From the NCBI GenBank assembly GCA_034638255.1, contig JAWPGT010000026.1:1-64000 (forward strand): a stretch of 64,000 bases of DNA, given 5' to 3'. The notes under the pieces are model-generated. The model was given only the letters and a program-made list of their open reading frames with translations. It was not told the DNA's origin and did not search any database. Every line of letters starts with the position of its first letter. The stretch's first letter is position 1. The DNA is from Coprinus comatus. Lineage: Eukaryota; Basidiomycota; Agaricomycetes; Agaricales; Agaricaceae. Below are positions 24,245-34,600 of this stretch, one piece after another. Made by a program: the position numbers and the translations under genes.

Positions 24245-25815
24245 TATATTGAGAAATTCATAGGGGTTGTAGATAGAATTGTCAGAATCATCGACCCCAA
24301 CCTCCTTAGAAGGGAGGTGAACAAAAGAATCTTCGTGTTCCAAGGAGACTTCTTGACGCAATTCTTCATGGATAACGCCCTAGTCTCCAATGTTCTCTTA
24401 AGAGATAGGAATCTTGTTATTGCTAGATTCGTCCAATGGTTCAAATATTGAAATATTGAAGGAAGGCCTATGCCGATGATAACAGATACCTCCAAGATGT
24501 GCTGATCCTCAAATTTAACCAAGGTAGGTCCTTTCCTTGAGGGCGAAAGAAGAATAATTCCTTCCCTTCCAAAACTTGATAGCTCTTTCGACTATCCTTA
24601 TCTTCAAATAAAAAGCAGTAAAGAGTTAAAAGGTACTAATGTTAGGTTTTTCCCAGATATCTCCTTATCTTATCCATCTTTCCTAATCACTCCACTTATC
24701 TTATCCTGATGTTCTGGACTCTTTCATAATGTTCTTTTCCCTTATTATGTTACTTACATATTCCCTTTGTGTGCTGGCAAGGGTCCTTATTGTTCTCCCC
24801 TTTTGGTTGTTCTTTGTTCTGGTAGATATATAAGTCCCTCATGTCTTAGCCAAACCATCCAATCAATTCCCTTCTTTCTGTGTCTGTGTCTGTGTCTGAG
24901 CTTTATTCTCTCTCATTACTCCTCACATTCTCTTCACTACTCTCTACCATTCTGACAACTAAAACGGTTCTTATATTTTTCTTGCATTCACCTTCTTGGG
25001 TGTTTCCGTTTGCTTAATGACATCCATGACATCAGCATCAATCTCTTCAATACCGACATCTTTCTCCTTGGAAATCTCAACCACTCTTCGACAATTTTTT
25101 TCAAAGTATCCTAGTTGGCCTCTGAGTTCATGGCTGTGCCAATCCGGGATGAACGATACAAAGATAAAGGGGTGGACTGAGATAAATGTTGAATCATTTT
25201 CTCACATCGTGAGAGATGGGTAATTCCATCCCAACTTCCAACTTCCCACTGTCAATAGATCAATCTGATGTTAAGTACCATAATAGAATCATCTTGAAAA
25301 CATATGTCTACAATAATGGTAGTACAAGTTAGTTAATTTGACATTCATTACATGGGAGAATAAACCTCACCTCAGTGTCAAGAAATGTAAAGGTAAACAC
25401 TGAGGTACACGAGTGAAAATTTACATCTTAACAACCATCGAGTGACAAACAAAGTGCGGAACATTTGAAGATAAACAAACATAGAAAAAGGAAAGAACAT
25501 TTACAAATCGGGAAGTCTGTAACATGTTCTTGGTACCACCTTCCAACACATCTTGTTCATGAAACTCATGTAGGTGGTAGATGATCATGTATAGAGTATG
25601 TATATAAATGTATATAATGATCTTATGGAATAACACTTTGAAGTTTTGGGAGAGGAGACTGCATCATGTCCATTTAGTTTAGAAGAGGGAGAATGTTGGA
25701 TATGGAACATGATGTGGATGAGCCTGGCCAGCTGCGATGCAATGGAAGAACGATGAGAGCTCACCCAGTCGTTTGGAGTTGCACCTGATGTTGGGGGCAG
25801 GAGACTGTTATAAAT
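24245..25815. other. Spacer DNA between left arm and Gypsy-1, with a promoter-like duplicate
   Basis: No complete gene recognised. 25175-25290, read on -, is homologous to 40740-40870, the region just upstream of the intact F-box gene (shared words ACAGTGGGAAGTTRGAAG, CCATCTCTC, GTGAGAAAA). Here the sequence after it is not F-box-like but keeps a short Lys/Glu/Asp-rich open stretch on - (about 25000-25100). 24871-24898 is a short TCTGTG repeat. The region may be the decayed partner of the right-hand F-box unit. Confidence 0.45.
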
Positions 25816-25905
25816 GGATACCACTAGTCATTTCAAATAGGTACATACATATGTATCTTACTTGGCACATATGTCTGTACCTATTTGAAATGACTAGTGG
25901 TATCC
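25816..25905. repeat. 90-bp perfect hairpin (29-bp arms, 32-nt loop), MITE-like
   Basis: GGATACCACTAGTCATTTCA at 25816 onward is the exact reverse complement of the end at 25905; all 29 bp of the arms (25816-25844 and 25877-25905) pair. The loop is AT-rich. The Gypsy-1 LTR begins at the very next base. It could be a miniature inverted-repeat element or a stable hairpin target; no coding content. Confidence 0.8.
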
Positions 25906-26528
25906 TGTTATGACCACGAACCATTAAGCTGAACACCCTGGAACTTAAACGCTAGGTGCAGTCGTTTAGGAATGTGCTTTCAATAAACACTCTGCTGCAA
26001 TCTCAAGGCCTTTCAACCTAGTGACCGAGAGGTATGGAGACAGAGATGTATAAGGGATACAACAGAAGAGATTAAAGCTTAGGGCTTTAATCATCTAATA
26101 CAGTGAGTATTTATACTATTCTAGGGATGTACCTATTAATAACTACTAACTACGTATATCCTAAATACTCATCATTGCTTTATAATCTACTCCATACACA
26201 ATGCTAGAACTGTCAACAGGAGTAGGTGAGACATCGGGGTCGGGGACTATTTACTCCATATACAATGAAAGATTAGTCAACAGGAGTAAAATGACAAAAC
26301 AGATAACTAATACTGGAGCTGGGGAAATGCAGACTTCTAAGCATAAGTGGAGTCTCATACTTAGTTCGACGTTAGGTCATAGCGATGTCATAGCGATGTC
26401 ACCAGGGAATGGTATGTCAGGCGGAGTCGTCCATGGTGTCGTCATTGGGAATGAGTTCGGGGAAGATGGCGAACAAGTCTTCCTTGGTGGTGGTGGTACG
26501 GGCTGGTGGTTTGGGTGGACTCGTAACA
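25906..26528 (-). repeat. 3' LTR of Gypsy-1 (LTR family a)
   Basis: 623 bp with termini TGTTATGACC... and ...CTCGTAACA on +, that is, TGTTACGAG to TCATAACA on the element strand. It is preceded on the element strand by a purine tract AAGGAAGGAAGTAA, a good polypurine tract. The same family recurs at 38608-39242 (opposite orientation) and 40100-40733. Confidence 0.82.
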
Positions 26529-27746
26529 TTACTTCCTTCCTTAGGGGGAATGTCCTCATTCTCAACTTCAGAGGTCTCTGCAAGGGGAGCCAGTGATGTT
26601 GGCCTCGGCGATGGGGTCGTAGTCTTCTCCAAAGTCTTGTCCAAGGTCTTCTTGATTTGATCCAGTACTCTGGCATGAGCGGCGGCGTGTTTGGTGAGAG
26701 TGGGAATGGCATCGATGATGTCTTTCACTGCAAGATCCAGTCGGAATCGGGGTACGGGGTCCTGTCGATCGTGAGCGGCATATCTCTGGTGGTTCATGAA
26801 TGCTAGGACGTGTTGTCCCTCGATTGATTGGTCGTTGTGTCAGTTGCTGTTGTAGAAATGTCCTATCTCCTTGTAAAATGTTACTGTTCGTTTTATCGGC
26901 AGGGCAGAGTTTAGGGTTTTGGATGTAGTGCTCCTCAATAACGGAGGTCAGGATGGTGTTGGAAGGGAGGCCTTTGTACTTGTTGCGGGAACAATGCTTG
27001 GCATAGTGGCCTGGAGCAGTTTGCTTACAGTGGTTGCAGAAGTAACTTTCGCAATGTGGTAGGAAGTGGTTATGTCCGTTACATGCAGGGCACCGACGCT
27101 GTGTGGATTTAATTGGTGGCATGTATGGGGTCTGGGGACATTGGCTGGGAATGTTTGGTGGGATAGTAGGTTGGTCAGGTAGTAGCTTTCCTGAGTGGTC
27201 AGGTTCCAGGCCCATTGTTCGAGCATGTAGTGGTTCCTGAGGAGGGGTGTGAGTCGCTTCCGAGTCTCCAGAAAGGGTTCCATCCCTTCGAGTCTCAAGG
27301 TTGCTAGTGCTAACATATCGTGGTCCAAAACTAACGCTGAAGAGCGAAGGTCTTGAATTTCGGGATCTGTCAAGATCCTGGAAAAGCTGGTGGAGGCTAG
27401 CATGCTCTGGTTGTGAAAAACCATTCAATTGGAGTTTTTGACAAGTGTGGGCCAAGGTGTCCCAAAGGTACAGTTCCTTAGCTCTTTGAGGAAAGTAAGC
27501 AGATAGGTCTTCCCGAAGGGTATGAAGGAGTGTGCGGCGTTCAGAGTTGTTTCGATGAACGGATTCGAGGTCAGCGATGTATGTTTCACATGATAGTCGG
27601 AATCGAACAAGCTGAGTGTCAGGGGAATACGGGAGAGGGATGTGTGTGGTGGAACCATTGGCAGGAGCCAAGGTTTGGGTTGGGAGTACGGTGGAGGAGG
27701 CATTGGCGATAGTAGTGATGGGTGTATTGGGAGGAGAGTAGAGCAT
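26417..27746 (-). pseudogene. Gypsy-1 downstream ORF (env position) with zinc-knuckle domain
   Basis: Starts 17 bp after the pol stop. The N-terminal part is Pro/Thr-rich with an ESVHRNNSERRTLLHTLRED helical stretch, then a Cys/His cluster (RRCPACNGHNHFLPHCESYF, followed by CNHCK and a GHYAKHC) that resembles a double zinc knuckle. Near 26,830-26,880 the frame changes; the second frame then reads DLAVKDIIDAIPTLTKHAAA, a coiled-coil-like segment, and continues across the polypurine tract into the 3' LTR, stopping near 26417. The equivalent LTR end in the copy at 38608-39242 keeps the same reading. Role unknown; a displaced gag-like or nucleic-acid-binding protein is one guess. Confidence 0.65.
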
Positions 27747-27763
27747 TGAACTGGGGAATTGGA

Positions 27764-30700
27764 TTAGAGTCTGTGTCTCTTTTTATAATCTTTTAGGATT
27801 GCTCCTGAATTAGTAAGATTCGATTCAGGCTCCCAAGAATCTTCCGTGGAAGAGTATCCTTTCCAATGAACAAGATACCGTCTTGTCCTCGGTGTTCCTT
27901 GGTGGTTAAGGATGTTTTCGACTTCGTATTCTTCTTCTCCATTTACAATGTCTGGAGGTGGTGCTGTAAACATTTTGCCATATATGTCATTTTCTTTGGC
28001 AGGAGTGAGGAGTTGGATATGGAATTTGTTGTGGATCCTCCACGTCATTGGTAACTCTAGCTCATAGGTGGTTGTTCCTATTTTGCGTAGAATTTTGAAG
28101 GGGCCTTCTCGGCGCTATGCCATTTTCTTCGATTTGTATTTGATTTGGAGGTTTCTGTTATCGAGCCAGACCCGTTGTCCTGGTTCTAGGGTTGGTAATG
28201 GTCTGTTCGATCGAGCGGCCATAAGTTGACACATATGTTCATGAGCTTCTTGAGCCTGTTCTCTAGTTTGCTTGAGGTATTTGAATCGGGATGAGATAGA
28301 TGGGATGTTTGAAGGTTCTTCCGTAGTATGGAATGTTTTTGGTGCATAGCCATACATTAGTTCGAATGGGGTTTGAGTGCGACCAGCATGGGTGCGGGAA
28401 TTGTGTGTAAATTCAAGGATAGGCAGTGCTCGTGCCCAGGAGTTGGGATTTGCAGAGCAATAGATGGATAGGAATAGTTCGATCTCTTGATTGAATCTTT
28501 CGGTTGATCCGTCGGATTGAGGGTGATAGGTGGTCGAGTATGCAGGTTCTATATTTAGTTTGGAATAGAATTCTTGCATTGACTTAGCAATGAATTGGGG
28601 TCCTTGATCTGAGATAACCTTTTCGGGCATTCCGAATTTGGCAAATAACCGTTCTATCAATAGCTCGGCTATGTCATCGGCTGTGGCTGTTTTCGCAGTA
28701 GGAATAATTAATATCCCCTTTGTAAGTCCATGGTCCACTATGGACAATATAGAGTCATAGGGGCCGTCTGGAGGTAGATCCGTTATCATATCCATGGAGA
28801 TTTGGGTGAATGGACGGATGGAAGCAGGTCCTTTTATGGGTTGTAACAGTGCTTTGAGTGGGTGGTGGTTGATCTTGTATTGTTGACAAGTTCCACAACC
28901 TTGAACGTAGTTGTGTACGAACGAGTTCATACCGGGCCAGTAACAGTATTGCTTTAATTTTTGTAAAGTTTCTGTAATTCTTGGGTGTCCAGTGGTGATA
29001 TGGTCGTGTACTCTTTGTAAGAGGGATCGTCGAAGAAGGAGATCGTCGGGGATGACAATCTTATTCTGATAGTGGAGGAAACCATCGTCATCGATGACGT
29101 ATGTTTTGGGAATAGATGAAGACCGTTGTTGAGTGACGTCCTTTATTTTCTGACCAATGAGGTCATCAATAATGCAGATTGACGTTTCTTGTAAATCTGT
29201 GGAGAATAATGACGGGGGTAGTGCAGTTACATCATGGTTATCATCTCCAATAGGTATGTGATCAGGTCTTCGGGATAGATGATCAGTGGGACCATTTTTC
29301 TTGCCAGGAATATGTTGGATTTCAATGTTGAATCGTTGCATGTACGCTGTCCATCGTGCTTGTTGTCGGTTGAGATCTTGAGGGTTCTTCCAACGTTTGA
29401 GGTTTTCATGATTGGACCATACAATGGTTTTGTGTGGTGATCCTTCGAAGTAGTGTCTCCACTCTGTGAGTGCTCGAATTATTGCGAGAAATTCCTGCTC
29501 TGAGCAATGATAATTTCATTCGGCGGGATTGAAACTTCGGCTGTGATAAGCAACTGGGTGCTTGACTCCATTTGTGTCTCATTGTAATAGGACAGCTCCT
29601 GTTGCGTATAGAGATGCATCACATTCTATTTCAAATGGTTTAGTTTGATCGGCAACTGTGAGGATGGGCTGTGTGAGAAATCGCGCTTTCAGATCTTCAA
29701 ATGAAGACTGGCATTCGGATGTCCAATCAAATACTTTAGTATTAGACATAAGAGCGTTAAGCGGATGTGCGAGGTCGGAGTAGTTTCGAATGAATTTGCG
29801 GTAGAAGTTGCAAAATCCAATGAATTTGCGAACGTCTCGTACTGATTTTGGTACGGGCCATTGTTGGATGCCTTGTAATTTTGCGGGGTCCATGGCGACG
29901 TTGTTGGGAGTGATGATTACACCGAGATACTCAAGGTGTTGTTTTTCAAATTCGCATTTCTCTGTTTTGAGAAATAGATCATTCTTCAGGAGGATTCGTA
30001 GTACTTCTTTAGTAATATGGCGAAGTTCCTCTTTAGTTTTGGCATGAATGAGGATATCATCCATATAGACAATGACTTCTCCATCATCTATCAGCTTTCT
30101 AAACAATGAGTCCATCATTGCTTGGAAGGTAGCTGGCGAATTGCACATTCCAAAGAACATGACTGTGGGTTCGAAAAGTCCTTTAGTTGTTTTAAAGGCT
30201 CCTTTCCATTGATCTCCATCTTTTATGTGGATATTGTTATATCCTAGACGAACATCAAGTTTTGTGAACCATTTCGAATCTCTCAATTTATCGAGTATTG
30301 ATGAGATGAGGGGAATGGGATATGCGTTCTTGATGGTGTGTTGATTTAGATATCTGTAATCTTGACAGGGGCGTAGTTTTCCATCTTTCTTTCCTACAAA
30401 GAAGAAAGGGGAGGCCATAGGTGATTTTGAAGGTCGAATATAACCTTTTTCAAGATTTTCTTTCAAGAAGGTGTCAAGTTCCTTCTCTTCTAGAGGTGAT
30501 AACCGATATGGTTTAATTGAACGAGCTTCGAATGAATCTTCAAGTTCAATTTTATGATCCCAAGGTCAGGTTTGAGGAAAGTGTTCTGATGCTTTCTTGT
30601 CAAAGAGTTTGTAGAATTCGGCAAACTCTTTAGGAACGACTTTCTTAGGGTTGTCTTGTTTCTTGTCACCAAATTGTTGAGCAATGGTGTTAGAGGATGA

Positions 30701-30965
30701 TGTTTTGACATTGATTTCAACTGAGTCTTCCTCGTCGAGGCAGATTTTGTTCAGTTGTGTGTCATCATCTGTAATGGTTTGAATTAGATCAAGGTATATC
30801 TCGTCGCTTGATTCTTCTTCTCTCCATTTGAGTAATCTGTCAGACCAATTGATGTCTGGATTATTTTCCTGTAACCAGGGGAATCCTAAAATGATTCTAG
30901 GTTTTCTGAGACTGATTATTTTGGCTTCGATGGTTGTTTGTCGACCATTAACTGTACAGTTCAAT
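27764..30965 (-). pseudogene. Gypsy-1 pol (protease remnant-RT-RNaseH-integrase-chromodomain)
   Basis: Protease: only the end remains (PRIILGFPWLQENNPDINW); the active-site part is lost at the Gypsy-2 junction. [32 protein letters not shown] and [12 protein letters not shown], catalytic aspartates present. RNase H with [16 protein letters not shown]. Integrase: zinc-binding GHPRITETL...CGTCQQYK, core SMDMITDLP, ISDQGPQFIA and HPQSDGSTERFNQE. C-terminal chromodomain: ENILNHQGTPRTRRYLVHWK, GYSSTEDSWEPESNL. In-frame stops are at 30566-30568 (TGA), 29579-29581 (TGA), 29516-29518 (TGA) and 28115-28117 (TAG); three sit where the family has Arg or another CGA codon. Confidence 0.87.
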
Positions 30966-31330
30966 TGTAAGGGCGACTCACGTCGGCAACAAATGGCCTG
31001 ACAGCTAGCGAGGAATCCAAAGTTATATTTGATCGGAAACATATTACAGAGCAGATACAACATACCTAGCAAGGAATCCAAAGAGAAAGAGTTGGGGATT
31101 CACTCACACAGGCTACACACAATATATACTACTATACAAACAGAGATGCCAGCTATTGTCCAGAGGGATGTCATAACATGGACAATGGGAACAATGGGGG
31201 ACGAGTCACATGAGGGGGCAAGTCGTGAAAGCGCGAAGTCGGGAGGTGTTCCGATGGAAGTCAGAACATCGGAGGGTCGGTCGGTAGTCGGTGTGTCAGT
31301 GTAAGGGTCGGTGAGGAAGGTCCCCTTACA
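30966..31330 (-). repeat. 3' LTR of Gypsy-2
   Basis: 365 bp with matching termini: TGTAAGGG on the left and CCCTTACA on the right. It interrupts Gypsy-1 protease coding sequence at TCAAT/TGTAAGGG (30961-30965 is the candidate target duplication). On the element strand it follows the Gypsy-2 chromodomain end after removal of the Copia insertion. Confidence 0.75.
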
Positions 31331-31393
31331 TCTACCCCCCCTTCTAGGGTGCAGCGTCCCGATGTACCTGTGAACTGAGTGTGAGGTTGGAAA

Positions 31394-31398
31394 GGAAT
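31394..31398. repeat. GGAAT target-site duplication, left of Copia-1
   Basis: GGAAT precedes the left LTR and is repeated at 37795-37799 after the right LTR. Confidence 0.85.
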
Positions 31399-31616
31399 TG
31401 TTAAAACAAGAGTGTAGCATGTATGCTAAGGTAGGTACGACTTAGACTTACTGAGGGTGGTTGTTGAGGTAGAAAAGAACTTAAGTATATAATGCAACTA
31501 CTACAAGGTTTATATACGTTAATGCAATGGTCCGTGCGAGAACATATTTGAGTCACATGTTCATCTAGCGTAATGCCATTAGAGAATGTCATTGTAGAAC
31601 TAATAATAGTTCAACA
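31399..31616 (-). repeat. Copia-1 3' LTR
   Basis: 218 bp, TGTTAAAAC...GTTCAACA on +. It differs from the other LTR at three positions, each a CG in one copy and a TG in the other. Confidence 0.93.
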
Positions 31617-31652
31617 CTCCCCTGAATTCAAACATGGCAGCTTAGAAGCGCC

Positions 31653-34600
31653 CTATGTTGAGGACATATTATTTGAGCGCTTGGCAGCGCTATATGTAGG
31701 ATTAGAAAACTCCAACCCGTAATAGTTATCACGGAAGTATTCAAACTTCACACGTCCGAGATTCTTCGTGAGAAGATCTGCAGGGTTCTCAGTGCCTGGG
31801 ATAAAATAGAGCTGAACCTTCTTTTCATCAATTACTTGACGAATGAAGTGGAAAATGATATCTATGTGTTTTGATCTCTTCTTAACAGCAGGATTTTGCG
31901 CGATAAAGAGAGAGCCCATATTGTCTCCACAAATATCCATTGGTTCATTGTTGTGTAAACCAAGTTCAGTCATTAGGCTTCTGATCTAGATGGACTGATG
32001 ACTACAATCGGAAATAGCCATGTACTCAGCCTCTGTGGATGATAACGCAATAGTCTTCTGTGATCGACTAACCCAGGCTACCGGGCAGGATGCAACAGTG
32101 GACAGATAACCAGTTTGGGATCTTCGATTAGAAGGATCACTAGCCCAATCAGAATCACTGTAAGCGATGAAGCCCTCGTTACCAGAACCATCAAGCGTCA
32201 TTCGGTATTCCCGAGTCGCTAGTAGGTATCTGCAAATATAGAGAGCTCTACATAAATGTTCTTCTGTAGGGTTATGAGAATGTTGACTAAGCTTAGTCAC
32301 AGCGAACGAAATGTCCGGACGCGTGCCAATAGCTATGTACAACAGTGATCCGATCACCTGTTGGTACCTAGAACGGATGGAGGAGTTGATCGGCTTATCG
32401 TTAGGAACTGGATAGTACCCTTCTGGCAGCGGAGTTCGTGCCGGTTTGGTATCACGGTCAGAGCCAGTGATTTTAAACCTTTCCAGGATCTTTTCTAAAT
32501 AAGCACATTGATCAAGATAGATCTTTCGATTAGCTCGATCTCTCCTGATGCGCATACTGAGAAATTCTTTGACTTCTCCAAGGTCGCGGCATTCCCACTT
32601 TTTCATAAACTCTCCTTTAAGCTTTTTAAGCAGGGCTGAGTCATTTCCCATAAAAAGTACGTTGTCAACGTACACGACAGCAATGACAAACTTGCCATCT
32701 TTTTGACGATATATATAAATACCGGCATCGGATTCACATTGCTTGAAGCCTAGTTTGTTCATGGAAGATGCCATCTCCTTCCACCAGGCCAAGCCAGCTT
32801 GTTTAAGGCCGTACAATGCACGTCGTAACCTCCACACCATATGTTCCTTGCCCTTAAGTTTGAAACCTTCGGGTTGATCCATATAGATTTCCTTATCCAG
32901 TTTGCCATAGAGATATGCTGTCTTTACATTGACAGACTCAATATCCCAGTCTTCAAGGGCAGCTAACCCGAGCAGGATTCGAGCGGACTCATATTGTACT
33001 ACTGGAGAAAATAATTCATCAAAATCGATGCCCTCGACTTGAGAAAATCCTTTAGCAACTAGTCTAGCACGTTTGCGACCGTCACTTTTTTCATTAAAGA
33101 CCCATCTATTTTTTACGGTTTTCCTTCCTTCCGGAAGTTTCACCAACTCGTAAACTTCTCGCTTTTTAAGTGCTGCTAGTTCTTCGAGACAAGCTTCGTG
33201 CCAGTGTTTACGTTCCTCCGGATTCAATTTTACAAGATCACGGAATTGCTCAGGAACTGTATTTGAACTCGCTTTTGCCAATAAAAATTTCATCAATTCT
33301 AACCCCCCTTCCTTAGTTATCTGTTGAATCTTGCAATCTGCATCTTCTTCCATTGCGTCAGGATTTTGTTCCCTTGCATATCCCCTTGAGGCATCCTCGT
33401 GTTGTCTGCATATCTCATCGCGACGTTCTCGGATTTCCTCGGGTGGAATTGGACGTGGATCTGTTTTGGGACGATCTCGTTGATTGTGGATTCTATAATC
33501 GTGTCCACAGAGACGAACTCTCCCCTGAGGTGGTAGAGGTTCATTGTGATTATAGTCTTGTAGGATCTCAGACAGATGTGTTCTCTCCCCATAAACATTA
33601 CCTTCTCTAAACAGAACAAACTTTTCTCGGCCAGAACGGCGAGGTAAAGGTTCAACTGGTCTAGGAGGTCGTTCAGGTGATGGAGAAATGGGACGGGTGG
33701 AGTCAGATCGAGGAGCAGGGCTCGGACTTGGGTGACGAATAGGTGATTCGGGATCAGCGTATGATAGCGCGTCATCATCATCTTCATCAGTTACTTCCTC
33801 GACTGTTGTTTTCCTAGGAGCAGGTTTGCTCGGACCAGGAACAGGAGGTTTTTGAGAAGTAGATGGTCTGGGAATCTGACCTTGCAGTCTAGGCGGTAAC
33901 GGTGTTCTATCACTGTCGTCTTGTCGAGATGTGTCCATAGGATCATCAGGATAAAGATCAGGTGTAGTATCCTCGTCATCTTTGTCAGACGCCGGAGGAG
34001 GAGGATTTATTTTGGGGTTTTTAGAAGAACCGGAGTCCTTACGTTTTTCGTGATCTGGCTTGCATTTGGGATACCAGCCCTCGTCGAAAATAGCTGTTTT
34101 TGCAGTATAAATAACATTTCCTTTTTGATGTCGCATGAACATGAAGTTAGAGCCATTATAACCAAGGAAGATCATTAATTCAGATCTGGGAGATAATTTG
34201 TCATCCCTTGATTCCTTTGGAATGAAAACGTAAGCTGCACAGCCAAACACATGAAGCTCACATAGATCTGGCTTTTTCCTGGTCACCATTTCCATGGGAG
34301 TTTTCCATTCAAGATGTTTGATGGGAGTTCGATTATAACAATGAACTGCCGTGTTAAGGGCAAATTCCCACCAAGAATCTGGTAAGCATGCAGTAAGTCG
34401 CATGGCCTGCGCCTTTTCCTGAAGTGTGCGGTTCAGTCTTTCTGCTCTACCGTTCTGCTGGTGTATATGTGGTGCAGACATCTCGTGTACTATCCCTTTT
34501 GAGTGAAGGAATTCCTCAAATTGTTTAGAGACATATTCACCACCATTGTCTGTCCGGATCCGCTTAATCGTTTTACCAAATTGTTTTTCCTCAAAGGCAC

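Larger units (their letters stand above)
25906..30965 (-). mobile_element. Gypsy-1: Ty3/Gypsy chromovirus-type LTR retrotransposon, 5'-truncated
   Basis: On - it runs protease remnant, reverse transcriptase, RNase H, integrase, chromodomain, a separate downstream ORF, polypurine tract, 3' LTR. Its 5' part (gag and 5' LTR) is missing: the protease coding sequence is cut at 30965 by the LTR of Gypsy-2. The coding regions carry at least four nonsense codons and one frameshift, so the copy is dead. Confidence 0.85.
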
